From Patiria miniata (Eukaryota > Echinodermata > Asteroidea > Valvatida > Asterinidae), in contig NW_024037069.1 in the NCBI RefSeq assembly GCF_015706575.1, forward strand, positions 43,345,553 through 43,409,552: 64,000 bases of DNA, written 5' to 3'. The notes beneath the pieces were generated by a model. That model ran no database searches. It had not been told where the DNA came from and saw nothing but the letters and a program-made list of their open reading frames with translations. Position 1 is the stretch's first letter. Each line of letters starts with the position of its first letter. Positions 1-13,220 of the stretch are shown here, piece after piece. The translations under genes and the position numbers were made by a program.

Positions 1-693
1 GTTATATAACCAAGTGATTGGGTTAGAATTTCCGTTAGGTTCAAGAAAAAGTTGTAGTCATACCAGACCAAGTTAAATGTGTTCTTGTATGACCGTAGCT
101 GCAGTGTTCATCCTTACTTGGGTAAAATCAACCCGGGCAATTTTCAGTGTACTAGACAGTACACATTATTTGACCTGATTTTTTTGGTGATGTATTGTTT
201 AATTTTTGATGCTGCTCATGTTTAAATTTTCTGTATAAGTTTTATAATGACTCCTTCTCTGAATACTTTTTTTTCCACTGAACCTCAACTTTATAGCCTT
301 TTCCTCCATGTGTTTACATTTCGGACAATCCGATTTCACATTTCTGACAAGTAACACAATATTCTATCAGTACATGGACTTACATTCGTTTAAGGCCCAT
401 ATTCACAAGATGGTAATTTTAGATCGTGTTCATTGAATCCATCGCACGCATTGCACACTCATGAATGGGAACGTATCCGACTACTGAATGTTTTTGTTGT
501 GTTTGCCAGTTCCTAAATCTTCTGCATTTGGGCACAAAAAAAGGAAACTTGACAATATCTGTGATAACCTCCGCTGCATCCGTCATCTTCAAACTCTTCT
601 TTAGATTAACGAACATGACTGTATGACTCATTTCGCTCGCGCTTCTTTGTGACCAAAGCGACTGGTTTTTACATCCATATGGCTAGTCTTTAC

Positions 694-3600
694 CTCCAAA
701 CATATCGTTCACCGTTTGAATGACCCTCACGTCCGTCAGAAACTCGGCCTTCGATCCCGTCTCCTCTGCATCCTCTTTCTGGGCGGCGATCAGAGAATCA
801 AACAAATCTCGAATGTTGTCTTGGTAACAGACAAAAAGAAAGAAAGGAATTAAGGGAACCAATTTTGAACTCGTACAAGGCAGGTAGATATATATGTACA
901 TGTAGGCCGTTATCGACACAATCTTGCAAGACCATACCCTAATATGATTGAATGGAAGTTTCTCATTTCGTGCTATCTGTTGATGTTGTTTAGGAGGCTA
1001 TTTTTTTAAATATGAGTTTTGTGTTTCCACGCAACTTTGTATTAGCACTTAAACGGACGCAAGTACATTTTTGTGAGCAAAAACCTACGGTTGTGAAAAA
1101 TCAGATCTAAGGAATTTTGAGGCCGTATGTTATGTCTGCGATAAGGGCTGATAATACAAACAAAATTCAAACCGAAATTGTAATGTGTCAAAATTGAGGC
1201 ATAGGTTCAATTCAGGGGAGATAATTAGGGGCGCATGGATCTTACTTTCTATTATGTTCCAACCCACACACATGAAATTAATGGAAACAGGTGCAGATTC
1301 ATACAATATTATACAGATTATAACTGTTAATAAAGAGTATCAACGTACTTTAATTGCGTAATTATTCGCGTAAAATTTGACCATGAGGAATTGCCCAAAA
1401 TACGAGGCGGTTTTTCCATTTTGATAAGTAATTGGTAAATACATTGAGTTTGTAAAAACAAAAAACATAGTTCCTCCAATTGTGTCAACCATTACTCTGA
1501 AAGGGCTACTAATTTGCTCATTTTAAGGTGCTGTATGTCCATACTTGGATCGAAAGTGTCGCGATGGCCTTTGAACTCTTTGTAGACGAATTCCAAGCCC
1601 TTGTCGACCAACTCCTTCAGTTGTTTCTCCCGTGACGTCAGAGGCAGGCACTTGAGACTGTGGATGAAGTCGCGGGGAAGCCCGCCCCCAAGGACTTGCT
1701 GCAATTCCTTGTTGAGTGCAAACCATTCGGTCAGGAGGGGGTCGTCGAAATCGTAACTGTATGACAAAAAAAGGGGGAGGGTGCAAGTATTACTACACCT
1801 CATAAATATTCATGATCAAATTGGAGCTCGTCATTGGCCGATTCCACCGCGCGTCCGGGAAGTACGCGCCCAGGTGACGTCATCCCGGTGATTATCCATC
1901 GCCGTGCGGTATTTTAATTTTTTTTGGTTGCGCCAAAAATTCCCTCGGATCCTGCCTCATAGAACATGCAGTCTGTGGCATGTAATTTTTACGGAACCAG
2001 CCTTTTGTTGTAGTCCTTGGCCTTGTAACTACTGCAGTAAACAAACATTAAAGATTGTTGGCACCAGACTATTTCATTGACTGACGAAGATCTTGAAAAT
2101 CTTGTGCTGAATAAAGATGCAAACTCCACGAAGAACGTTATCGACAAGGCAGTGAGGCTACTAAATAGGCAGTGAAGCTGCTAAGTATTTATGAGGTGAA
2201 GTAAAAAAAAATACGGCATGGTTTGTTTCTGACAAATAATTGGAATTACTGGTTCCTTGGTGTAAGTCAGCTTGACTACCTCCCTCCGCAGAAACTGACC
2301 TTCACCTCGGGACCATTAATTCCCACTAATTCCCTTTCTTTAAGTAGGAAATAGAGCCTAAGTACAAGCGTGCAGTGACACGTGAAAGCAAATCTCTCTT
2401 TGTAATGAATTCGTGTACCAATGGAAACTCAATGTTTCGGACAGTATGTTTTACTGATCTTCGGGAGTCTCTCATATTGGCTCCCCCTTACGTAAAGCAG
2501 ACCCAAAAGAATCACAAATTCCAACTTCCCCCAAAAAGGAGAAAGTGGTTAAAGAACAAATGTTGAACTTAATGATTTCGTTAGGATTTCTAACTTCTGG
2601 CTTTGTGAGGCAATGATGGTCGTACAAATGGTCTCGGGTTCCTTTTTTCAGAGAGACAGACAGACAGACAGACAGAAAAGCACCAAGCCAGACAAACAAA
2701 ACGACACAAGATCGCCGTGCTGTTAATACCCCTTTCCATAGCACATGTTGGCCAGCACGATGTAGATGAATCGATCGATGACGTCTTTAAGATCCAAGGC
2801 TTTGCCCACCGACCGGTCTAGTACCTTGGCTACGCCGGGAAGCACACCGTGCACAAGCTTGTCAAGCTTATCGCCACTTGCAAAGTGTCTGAAGAATAAA
2901 TGAAACAAAGCTGCATATTATACCAATGATCACAAATATAGTTGAAAATACAATTGGCAATATTTGAATGTAATTTTCTTAATTAGCACTTTCATTAAAA
3001 AAAATTCGACTATAGCATCGCTGCAGTGGCGTAACTTTCGGGTCGGGGCCGGGGCGGGGCGGGCTCCCCCCTCCCAAATGTCCGTTCCGCCACTCCCCGT
3101 AGTCTGGTTCCCAGACCAAAAGATTCTGACTATTCCTGATGAATCTTAGGTCCGGTAGCCTCCGGTAATACATTGTATTACAATCTACGTCACGTGACTA
3201 AAACGGGAGGAATTCCTCCTTTTCCCGAAAATTTCCGAAGTTTGCCGAAGTCGTTTCGTCGACAATCGGATAGCACCCGAGTATTTCCGAGTACATAATA
3301 TAGGTTTAATTAACTGCTAATTGCTGGTTAATTTTATTTTAAATGAGGTGATAATTAATATTCATTGCTTTCATTTAGAAAACTTGAAATTCAACGACGA
3401 TTTTGTGCACCAAATATACTCGGATCGTATGGGCGAACTTTTTGCTGCGTCATGTACAATTTTGAATTTGACGACTGTTACCGAGATTTTTCAAAACTCA
3501 GTCTTCATTCGGCTCCGCCTGCTAACAGTGCTATTTGGGTGCCTAATTTTGAAGATTCCAGATCATTATTAGTCAATGTTATCTTACAGAAACATCAAAC

Positions 3601-6600
3601 TGTATTATCATAACTGTATGATATTACGAAGCAAAATGATTTATTTAAAAATTTGATCAGAATATTAAAAGCAAGCTACAAGCGATAAAGCGAAATCGGA
3701 AACGAAGCCGAGCTTTGAAAAAGGGCCATCAATGTCGTCATGTTTATTTTTAGCCACGGAGGCTGCCTGACCTAAGATTCACCTACTCCTAGTCAGAATC
3801 TTTTGGTCTGGGAACCAGATTACCACTCCCCGGTGCCCCTTAAAATATCGAACTGAACAAAAACATATATATCAATTAAGTTCACTGCCCCCAAACCCGG
3901 AAAAATGTGTACACCCCAGGTGCGTTTTCTAACCTGAGTGCGGCGTTGCCGATTTTCCGATGGAGTTGCCAATCAGGACCGTAGTCAGTAAACGCGATGT
4001 CTTGAAATCCCTCTGTTGCAATTTGTGCTGTTGGAATGATATGCAAGTCAGAAACAAAGCTTAATTCAGCCCAAGATGCCATGAAGTAGTCCATGCAATA
4101 GACCTTCTATGATATGCGAGCAAATTCGGCAATGAATTATGCAAAACAAGACTGCGTCTTGACCTCAAGATTCTGACCATTCACCGCGTCTTCCGTAACC
4201 CGATGTTGTATTGCAAAAACATGCCAGCCAAATTGACCAATCAACAGCCTAGTCCACATTTCTGATCGAAGAGACGTCGCAAGTTTTAAAGTCGACTACG
4301 ATTGGTTGGCGTGCAGAGTCGCACAAAATTTGCATTGCTCAGATACACGTTGGATACGGAGAGCGCTTAGTTGGACAACGGCTGATACTCAGACTAGCCA
4401 CGAAGCGGCTATATACTCCAGAGTGCATTCGCCTTTATCGTGCACTTCCACTCAGCGCGGATACGGATAGGTGTATTTCAGTATTTCAGACTCCATGGGC
4501 CCATCTTTGTCTAAAGGTAAATATTGAAAGAACCCATTAAATATTGAAGTAAAATTAGGTTAGCCAAGTTGGTTGTGCATATCTGTAGATGTGACGATTT
4601 TCAGGTCAGGACAAAAACAGCACATACAAAACTATCACGTGCACTTGAACATTGTTCATGCAATCAAAAGGAAGATGGAAATACTAGTTCAGTCTAAAGG
4701 TTTCGCACGTCTGTGCTAACTTCAGAGCAAGAAGTTTTCCTTCATCTCGTTAGTATGTATGACTTTGCACCCAATAGGCTGGATTGCTCATCCAGGGAAA
4801 AATCGTCAAATCTTTATGCGCGTATACGCAGTTGTAATACCAGGTACTGGCTAGTAATAGGTAATGAAAATCGGTCATTCGTTTTCGTCTGAATTTGAAT
4901 GCACGTCTTTAATCCCATTTCAATTCAACGAAACTTCAATCGTTTTCATTGACCGTGCATTCGGTTTTGAGAAACATTACAATGAAACGCGTGTTCAGAG
5001 CGCGCGATTCTCAAATTCAGACGAAAATGAATGACCGATTTTCAGATCTGAATGAACATTTAGGAAATTGACCGAGAAAACCTATATTATTGCGTGTGTT
5101 AAGCTGTTTAATTCTTTCATTACTTGTGTAGAGATTGGGGCGTCCTGCGAAGGCGATTGGTTGCTTGATGAGAGCCTCACGGATGTCTTCAATATCGTTC
5201 AGAACGATCACCCAGAAGCTGCCGAGTTTCAAGGAAAATATGCGGCCATACTGCTCCGCTAGACGCCCGAAGATGTGGTAGATCGGTTCAGACGACCTAA
5301 AAGCTTTTTAAAAAAGGAGACACAGGAAATTAGACTTTAATAAGACGCAAATCGATGTAAGACTAAATTTTATAATTAATTTTGTAATAGCGCCCTCGAT
5401 ACCATCAAACCACCATGACGGCTGGAACATCTTTCTTCTGCATGCTGGTGAAGTTATTTACGCATGCGTGAAACATGTCACGTGACTGAAGTTACATATG
5501 AATATTTTTGAAATAACGTTATGGATGGCCGATCTTTGTCATAGTCTGGTTCCCAGACCAAAAGATTCTGACTATTCCTGAATGAATCTTAGGTCAGGTA
5601 GCCTCCGGTAAAATACATTGTATTACAATTTACGTCACGTGACTGAAACGGGAGGAATTCCTCCTTTTTCCGAAAATGTCCGAAGTTTGCCGAGTTTATT
5701 TCGTCGACAATCGGATAGCGCCTGAGTATTTCCGAGTATATAATATAGGTTTAATTAACTGCTAATTGCTTATTAAAAACTTTTTTTAAAAATGACTTGA
5801 TAATTAATATTCATTGCTTTCAATAAGAAAACTTGAAATTCAACGACGATTTTGTGCATCAAGTATACTCGGATCGTATGGGTGAGTTTTGAATTTGACG
5901 ACCGTTACCGAGATTTTCCAAAACTCGGTTTTCATTCGGCTCCGCCTGCTAACAGTGCTATTTGGGTGCCTAATTTTGAAGATTCCAGATCAACATTAGT
6001 CAATGTTATCTTACAGAAATATCAAAACTGTATTATCATAATTGTATGATATTACGAAGCAAGTGGTTTCTTTGCAAATTTTATTCGTTAGATGTGTCCA
6101 GTTGTTTTTATTGGCAAATTGTATATTTTATACAATATATCAATTTTATGTTTTTCAGTTTAAAAATTTCATTTTTCTTTGTTTTTAAAGGGGGTGCATA
6201 TATATTGGGGGTCCTGATATATTTTCAATTCTTTCGGTCAATGTCTCTATGGGTTGGTAATTTGTATGTGTATAATATTTGTATATGTATATAATGTGTG
6301 TATTTTTTGGATACTAGTTGTTCTATTTTACTATTTTTATCTTTGACATTTTTATTCCTTGTATCGACTTTTTCAAACATTTTAACGTTACAGTTACTTT
6401 TTTTTATATATAAAATGCTATAGAATTAGTTTATTTTTTTAAACTTGTAAAGCGCCTTGAGCGTCTTTTTTTAGACGGATTTTGGCGCTATATAAATGTT
6501 CTCTATTATTATTATTATTTTTATTATTATAAGTGATAAAACGAAATTGGAAACGAAGCCAAGCTTTGAAAAAGGACTGTCAAAGTCGTCATGTTTATTT

Positions 6601-8288
6601 TTAGGCCACGGAGGCTGCCTGACCTACAAACGTGAGCGTCGGGAATAATTGTCAGGTCTAGGGAACCAGACAAATCTCTGTCAGGGATCGTGGCAGCATG
6701 GTGGCCTGCTACGCTTGGTCACTGGTCACAATAGTCGCAATGCTGCAGATACATTGCTGGCCTCGACCGAGTACCAGAAATTACTTTTTGTTTTTCATAG
6801 TTGTGAATTTCCTTTCCTAAATTGTGTTCTACTTGTAAAAAATATGTACTTCACTTGTTTTGTTTATTAGCCTAATACAAAAAAGTAATAGCCCTGGGGG
6901 ATTTTTTTCAACGGTAGTTCGAGAACCATTCCGTTACCAAGTGACGCATGTGCATTATGGTCATGGACAATAACTCGTTGCAGAAAAAATAATAGTCGGT
7001 GGCTTGAGCGCGCTTGCCAGAAATAAAGGACCGGCTGCATAATTGGGGGAAGCAATTCCAGTCTTGAATCAAGGTTACCTCACGATCATTGCGTGTCTAA
7101 CGAACAAAAGCATGAGTGCGACGACCCCTCGCGTGTTGAACAACAGTCAACCATTACAATGGACCGTAAACTAGCACAATGTCCTTCGATTGGTGATTAC
7201 TTGTCATTGAAAAGTTGCGTGCTAAAACTTGTAACTTGTCACGCGATGTGCATAATATTGAACGACACGCACGAACTTGTTAGGTTTTCTAATTCCAAGT
7301 ACAAGTAGGCTCTATATGTTTGTACAATTTTTTTTAAAGTTCTCTTTACAAAGTTTGCCACAATTTATTAAGATCAAAATGAACGCATCTGAAATAGTTT
7401 GGTAAATGATTTTCCACTGTTTATGGTTAGTTTACAACATGATTGTAGGTTGTGCGCTTATAATCAAAACATTGATGGTTCTGTTTATGATCTGTGATGC
7501 CACAGTCTATATTCTTAAGTATGATCATGGAGTATTCCTCCATGGTATGATCTGATCTGATCGTCTTCAAGGAAAGTGTCCTGAACGAGCTTAAGACATT
7601 TAGGCCTACGTTCATTAAGTTAATTATTCACTTAACGTTCTACTTGTTTACTTGGTACTTAGTTGGTGGTCCTCCGAAATATTTTATCTAGGGAATTTAA
7701 ACTGGAGGCGTGGCAATGTGCTGCGGCCACTGCCAGAAACACCGGGGCGAACCCCTTACATCGTTACATAGACAAGTGTTACTGGGTTCTTCAACGTGCA
7801 TTACACAACACACGGGACCTAAGGCTTTACCGAAAGATGGAGACGAAGCAATAGTGGTAAAGTGCCTTGCTCAAGCCTAGAGCACAAGCACCATGTTCCC
7901 ACGGCCAGGATTCGAATCCGTGTACCACGGCACACGAGTCGAACACCGTAACCATTGGACCACAGCACCCCACAGTTCTCGTGAGAACCTTTTTGCAACT
8001 CCGTAAAGATATGCTATTAAGCGATCGTTAATGATGATTACATCGTTATCAATCAAGCATATCATCTTAACTACTAGCGCTTTGTGAAAAACAAATATGA
8101 GACTAAACATATGATTATGGTGGTCGACTTAACTCACTGAGTACATTTCCGATGATAGGGAGTGCAGGGGGTCCTGGAGGGAACCCAGTCGGCCTCCGTG
8201 TGTTCTGATACAGAAGAATTACCACCAAAGTGACTAGAAAGAGCAACAATGTGCCCGCGTTTTCGGCAATCAGCTCAGCAACAGCCAT
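694..8288 (-). CDS. Cytochrome P450, copy A (CYP2 clan), exons 1-6; 3' part off the left edge
   Basis: Microsomal monooxygenase of the CYP1/2/17-like group. Exons on the minus strand: 8138-8288, 5124-5303, 3934-4027, 2730-2888, 1545-1756 and 694-819. All have GT-AG borders, intact frame and phases that join. Exon 1 gives a short N-terminus, a hydrophobic anchor (about residues 12-27) and the proline-rich hinge FPPGPPALP. Later exons carry the B-C loop, the C-helix stretch GPDWQLHRKIG and the F-G region up to the start of the I-helix. Every exon has a near-identical partner in copy B, with the same sizes and phases. The I-helix, ExxR and haem-binding exons must lie left of base 1. An in-frame ATG 63 bases upstream (8351) is an alternative start; I prefer 8288 because the anchor follows it directly. 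The substrate is unknown; steroid or xenobiotic hydroxylation is inferred only from the clan. Confidence 0.93.
2649..2676. repeat. (CAGA)n microsatellite
   Basis: Short CAGA array in the P450 copy A intron between exons 4 and 5; the partner is at about 19686-19713 in copy B. Confidence 0.85.
3100..3822. mobile_element. Non-autonomous TIR transposon, 723 bp, in P450 copy A intron
   Basis: Ends are TAGTCTGGTTCCCAGACC and its near-perfect inverse (about 30 of 31 bases). It is flanked by a 10-base duplication CCACTCCCCG at 3090-3099 and 3823-3832. Copy B has one CCACTCCCCG and no element (near 20150). The 10-base duplication suggests a Mutator-like family; no transposase is visible. Confidence 0.9.
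4860..5090. mobile_element. Palindromic element beside P450 copy A exon 2
   Basis: Same family as 29696-30235, with ends GAAAATCGGTCATTC and GAATGACCGATTTTC. Its border is about 35 bases from the exon 2 donor. Copy B has the same element at about 21200-21410. Confidence 0.75.
5542..6673. mobile_element. Second member of the TAGTCTGGTTCCC family, with a nested insertion
   Basis: Same TIR as the element at 3100, flanked by ATCTTTGTCA and ATCTCTGTCA. The orthologous copy is 21880-22580 in the other duplicate, so this insertion predates the duplication. It is interrupted by a LINE tail at about 6085-6533. Confidence 0.85.
6085..6533 (+). mobile_element. L2-type retroelement 3' tail inserted in the TIR element
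   Basis: Absent from the copy B counterpart near 22400. It ends with AAGCGCCTTGAG, GGCGCTATATAAATG and an ATT microsatellite, the tail layout of L2-clade LINEs and the SINEs they mobilise. No coding sequence is recognised. Confidence 0.7.
7870..7974 (-). mobile_element. tRNA-derived SINE head
   Basis: The minus strand has an A box (GTGGTCCAATGGTTA) and a B box (GGATTCGAATCC) at tRNA spacing, without a clean cloverleaf. It lies in the part of copy A (7560-7985) that has no match in copy B. Confidence 0.65.
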
Positions 8289-8499
8289 GTTGAGTCTCTG
8301 AACTTCAGTCTGCTTTTTAGCAAGCCAATTTTCACATACAACCACTATCAACAGGAATTATCACTGCACTAAATGCGACCTATCGTCCTTGAAACGGTGT
8401 CGTATGAAATTTGGACTCCTGCGTACGGTGGCCGTGGAGGGACATCAACTATTTACTTTACAACAACCACAATTTTACAGGGCATGAATTGCTTTCACA

Positions 8500-8776
8500 A
8501 ATTTTGCAATTTTGTTGTGACATACTTTACTCGCCTTCACCCGCTGTGACCCTTGTTCGAATCCCTCCTGGGCCAAAATATGGATTGGGTTTTCAGTCCC
8601 TGCCTGATTCGGTGGGTTATCCCCAGAATATTCTCCTGGTTTTCTTCCCACCCTCTAAAACTGTGATTTCTTCCCATTGTCTGCTCTCTACAGGTTTCTT
8701 CAGGCTTGTGAGCTAGTGCCTAGGGCGCTTTTGATGACTCATTGGTTTCATTACCAGAGATAAATAAATAATAATA
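8500..8776 (+). mobile_element. SINE-like repeat upstream of P450 copy A
   Basis: A B-box-like GTTCGAATCCCTCC is followed by a body and an ATAA-rich tail (AAATAAATAATAATAAAA). The same element is at about 25130-25404 in copy B, so it predates the duplication. Confidence 0.6.
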
Positions 8777-9341
8777 AAACTATCGTGATTTTCTCTTCGC
8801 AAATCGTCTTACATGACGAAGGGACAGAAAGTTGTGATACTTCAATTATAACTGGAAGATAGCAAGAGGAAAAGATTTAAACAAACCAAAATCGAGACGG
8901 GGGCCAGATATACCACCACCAGACTGACAGCTTACGACAACACATGACTGTTACTCGTCGTTTTCTGGCTCTGTAGCTTTGTAAAATCAGAACGAGACAA
9001 GAGGTAAGCCACAAGTAGAAACTTTCGATAAACGTCAGCTTCCCCCTTCCGAATCTGCCCCCCGAGAAGTACAGGGCGAGTAAAATAAAAAACCCGAAAC
9101 CCAAATGTCGGGACTATTGTTTCATTGAAGTTATAGCCAGGCATGCAACTGGGAAATCACAAAAAAGAGGAAATTCAAATTTTTTCCCAGACTTTGTACA
9201 CTATTTTTCTATTTTCAATGGCACACATGGGAAGTAAAAAAAAGACGAAATCAGCTGATCCGAGGAAAAGTTACATGCCTGTATAGCACTTTCAAAATCT
9301 AGGACATAAAAGCCCAATTCAAAAGTTTTCTTTTAGTACAA

Positions 9342-9613
9342 AAATCTAGGCGGCCTCCAAAAAGGAAGCGGACGGGGACGGGAATATGTTATTATTTTTT
9401 TACTTCGCCTATTAAATGTGTAGTCATAGTCAGTCAGAATAACACTAGAGTGGGGTTCGATTCCGAACTAATGGCTTTTTAATGACATCTCGGTTGATAT
9501 TCATGTTGATTCACTGACTGTCCTTTCGGGAAAGTATTTATAAAATAAAAGGGCCAAACTAAGGTTTTTTTTTTAATATTATGATTCGTGATTGGTTTGG
9601 TTTGTTTGTGTTT
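9342..9613. repeat. Direct duplication, unit 1
   Basis: From GGCGGCCTCCAAAAAGGAAG to GTTTGGTTTGTTTGTGTT. It matches 9951-10513, about 610 bases away, apart from a 288-base insertion there. Confidence 0.9.
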
Positions 9614-9950
9614 TTGGCGTACTGTAGTGTAGACGGTAAGGGCAAATAAAGAAAAATATGTTTCTCGTCCGGGTTTTTGAAAAAAAGGAGGAAGGGGAGG
9701 GGCTTTTTTATTTATTATTTTTTAAAATTTTTTCAAGATGACCGCCATTTAAAAAATTTCCTGCAACCGTTGGTGTTTCCACCGTTCAAAGACACTTTTA
9801 ACATGAAAAACAAGTTGGACAAGAGAACTGAACATATTTACAGTGTCATTTAGAGTTGCATTGGTCTACAATGAACAGTTTTAGATGCATTTGCTTGGAC
9901 CGCCGAATTGAGGACTTTTTCGTTGTTTTTTTTTACTGCATTTTTCAAAA

Positions 9951-10513
9951 ATAAAAAATCCAGGCGGCCTCCAAAAAGGAAGCGGACGGGGACGGGAATA
10001 TGTTATTTGTTTTACTTCGCCTAATGTGTAGTCATAGTCAGTCAGAATAACACTAGAGTGGGGTTCGATTCCGAACTAATGGTTTTTAACGACATTTCGG
10101 TTGATATTCATGTTGATTCACTGACTGTCCTTTCGGGAAAGTATTTATTTAACCCTAAAGGGGCCGGGTTATTTTGACCATCTCTCAGCCGGTGGGGGGC
10201 GGATTCCGCCCCCCCCCCCCTAAGATCTCGGCCATCGAGTAACGAAAAATTTTGAAACTCGGCACATGCATAGAGCAACTCTTCCTAAACATACACAAGA
10301 AATGTCATGACTATAGGTCAAAGGGTTTTGGAATTATGGCTAATTAATTATTCATATGTACGAATGGCAATTTTTTTTAGAGGCTATCACGGAAAATGTT
10401 GAGGGGGGGGGGCGGATTCCGCCCCCCGGCCCCTTTAGGGTTAATAAAAGGGCCAAACTAAGGTTTTGTTTTTTTAATATTATGGTTCGTGATTGGTTTG
10501 GTTTGTTTGTGTT
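9951..10513. repeat. Direct duplication, unit 2
   Basis: Second copy of 9342-9613, interrupted by the TTAA-flanked element at 10153-10440. Confidence 0.9.
10153..10440. mobile_element. piggyBac-like miniature element, 288 bp
   Basis: Perfect inverted ends CCCTAAAGGGGCCGGG, flanked on both sides by TTAA (10149-10152 and 10441-10444). TTAA targets and CCC-initial termini are typical of piggyBac elements. Near both ends is a palindromic GGGGCGGATTCCGCCCC. Unit 1 of the surrounding duplication lacks the insertion. Confidence 0.85.
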
Positions 10514-12700
10514 ACAGAATGTGGATGTCGCAGTAGTTAATTGCAGCCAGAAGATTTATACAGAACATCATTCGTCTACATAATTGAATGAAGTTTTGGA
10601 AACGCTTCGTTGAAAGGAAAGTGATCTATTCCGGGAGCATGAATCTAAGCAATTTTTTTAACATAAAGGTTATTATTTAACCTTTCATACTTTTGCTGCT
10701 TAATATTTTGGTTTTATACTGCCCGGCTCAGATCAAAAAGAGCATTACGTCTGTTCTTCGTTTTTACGTTTTGTGCTTCGTTTCTCTCTTTTTAAATGTT
10801 GATTTAGTACTCCAGTCTTGCTACAATTCTAAAGTCAATGCAGATAACAAAAAGAATATAAATGGAGTGAACTGCAAAAAGTTAAATTCAGTTGCTATGA
10901 TTTGTTTTAGTTAATATTGCAAAACATGTGAAAAACTTTTTAAAAAAAAGACACAGACTGCAAGGATAGTGACACCAGACATGAAACACATTCTGAATGA
11001 TTTATCAATGATTCCCTTTAACAAACTGCAAATGTTTTATATTGATTTTCCACGTCGTCTATATTAAATGGAAAAAAAATCCAAATAAATGTGCATGTAG
11101 ATTCTAAATTAAATTTAATAAAAACTATTTATTACTGAATGCATGAACCACCTGCCACAGTCTGCCTCGGAATGTAACGGGAAAATGCTCTGCCTTAAAC
11201 CCAAGGGCGACTACTGATTACCGATAAAATGAATGTATTTCTATTTTTTTTAGCCGTCACTGTTATCACCTTTGATCTACATCCTTCACTAATGCCAGAC
11301 TTATCTTGAAATAGAGATACCTCTTTTATTGTCAGTTCTCGCACTATTTCATTTATGCACCTATCCTTTGAAGTAAAACTAAAAACAAAAACACTAATTG
11401 AGAACAAATAATCTGTCTTCTGATTTTTTTTGCCCTTACTGGAAAAAGGTCGACACTTTTGAAACGACTATATTTTCAAGAGGTACACATGCAGTGCCAA
11501 GAATTGTTTTCTGAAAGTCGACATCATATAACCACAACATCATATTCATCGACAGTTATGAAGTGCTCCCTACGGCCCCGACTAAGTCTATATAATTGTA
11601 AGCAACTATTTCGCATGCAATTAAGGATTGCTGCATCCAATGTTCGCAACCCAATGTACAGGGTGAGACAGAATTATCTGGACCAAAATTAAAGAAAATA
11701 TCAAAAATATGTAGCAGTTATCAAAACGAGTGCAATTGAGATGTTATACCTAGAGTTTATTTCTCTGGATCTTTTCTGAACCATTCTCTTAGTTTGAGAA
11801 TTTATTCGCCCATGGTGTTTCCGCAAACCTTACATTTATTCGTATCTCCACCATGCAATCTCACTTGCAATTGAGATATGTTATAGGCAAGTATTTTGGA
11901 AATAATTTGGTTCAAGTTGTATGTATAACCATTGCACCATTTTGAAGAAAAGCGCACGCTAACAAACGCTCTTACCACGATTCCACAGTTCAACAAATTT
12001 ATTGAAATCGCGCACTGATGTGACTTTGTTTAAAATGCACCCTTTTATTCTCCATCTCATACCCAGTTTTAGCTAAACATGTTTCATAGGTGTACATGTA
12101 GTTTCACAAGCTATGTTTGTTCTTCTGTCTCCTTATCAAGGAAATGCAGTGTTATTTGTTCTCTAGAAACCAGACTTGAAAACATATGGAAAGAATTCTA
12201 GCGTGAGTTTCTGCATCTTGAAGCTTGCTCGTAGCTATCAGGCTGCCATTGCTCCACTACAGTTTATTTGCCGATTTAGCATACTGCAATAATTTGCGGT
12301 GATTTTGTGCTGATGACTTAACTTTTGTGCAGTACATTTGACAGGAGAAAATTATAAGAGGTGAAAAGTTGAGGAACTTCGAGAAGCTTTATGAAAACGT
12401 CATGTGACCCGTGGATATTTTGAGGTCAAATGAATTGATGAAGAGGACAGGCTTAAACTCTTAAAGATGTGAGTTTATTCTGGAAAAATGAAGAGATAAA
12501 GGAGGGAGAATTACTTGACTGCTCTGACTGACTGCAGAATGAATTATAAATATATACAAATTTCATTTAACAAATGTACAATGATCATGTAAACTTTGTA
12601 AAATTCGTCATAAGGCCGGGCTTTCGTTCTTATTAAATCGGCAAAGAGAAGTAGCATAAGGCAATGTAAAATTCACGATTTCAACCAAACAGATTAATTT
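10514..12700. other. AT-rich intergenic stretch without recognised content
   Basis: No exon with family similarity, RNA gene or bounded repeat was found on either strand. Short open frames here show no recognisable motif. Confidence 0.5.
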
Positions 12701-12714
12701 ACACCAAAAAGATA

Positions 12715-13220
12715 AGTGGTGACTAAGGGATGGCTCAAGTCTATGGTTTACGTCATCCAGAAACGAGCTATCAGAATTTGCAGTCTCTCTCAACCTCGTG
12801 ATCACACCGCACCTCTCTTTGCTAAATTAAACACTCTTTCTCTATGTGACATTAATAATAATCTTCAAACTGGAGTATTTATGTATAAACATACTAATAA
12901 TATACTTCCTCTCACATTTTCCTATTGTTTCACGTCCGTTAGCGGCACTCACCACCACTGCACTAGATCTTAAAAAAACTGTACATCTTTCTCGATTAAC
13001 ACCCTTCGCTAGGACTGTACAAACTATTGACTACTTTTCGCTTCAATATACTGCTTAATGTTCTTATTTAATTCTTCTGAATGCAGTGTTTTTATATAAT
13101 ATATGAAGGCCTTCCGTGACGAGCTTTTGCTTTCTTTGAATTGGCCTCCATACATTTGTTTAATTATTCTGTGTCCATTTTCTCTGCACTGTATGGAATT
13201 AAATGTCTATTGAATTGAAA
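12715..13220 (+). mobile_element. LINE fragment, C-terminal end of a reverse-transcriptase ORF
   Basis: The plus strand encodes IQKRAIRICSLSQPRDHTAP and then LFAKLNTLSLCDINN, the post-RT tail typical of L2/CR1-group LINEs. The frame breaks near 12960 and continues in another frame. It is a degraded 3' fragment tail to tail with P450 copy B. Confidence 0.75.

Larger units (their letters stand above)
1..8870. repeat. Segmental tandem duplication, left unit
   Basis: The stretch from base 1 to about 8870 matches about 17002-25498 in the same orientation, in exons and introns alike. The offset shifts from 16.97 kb (exons 5-6) to 16.33 kb (exons 2-3) and 16.64 kb (exon 1) because of insertions in one copy or the other. 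The left border lies outside the window. Confidence 0.93.

Noticed and set aside
7870..7974. Functional tRNA gene on the minus strand
   Set aside because: No complete acceptor-stem pairing seen; A and B boxes fit a SINE head.
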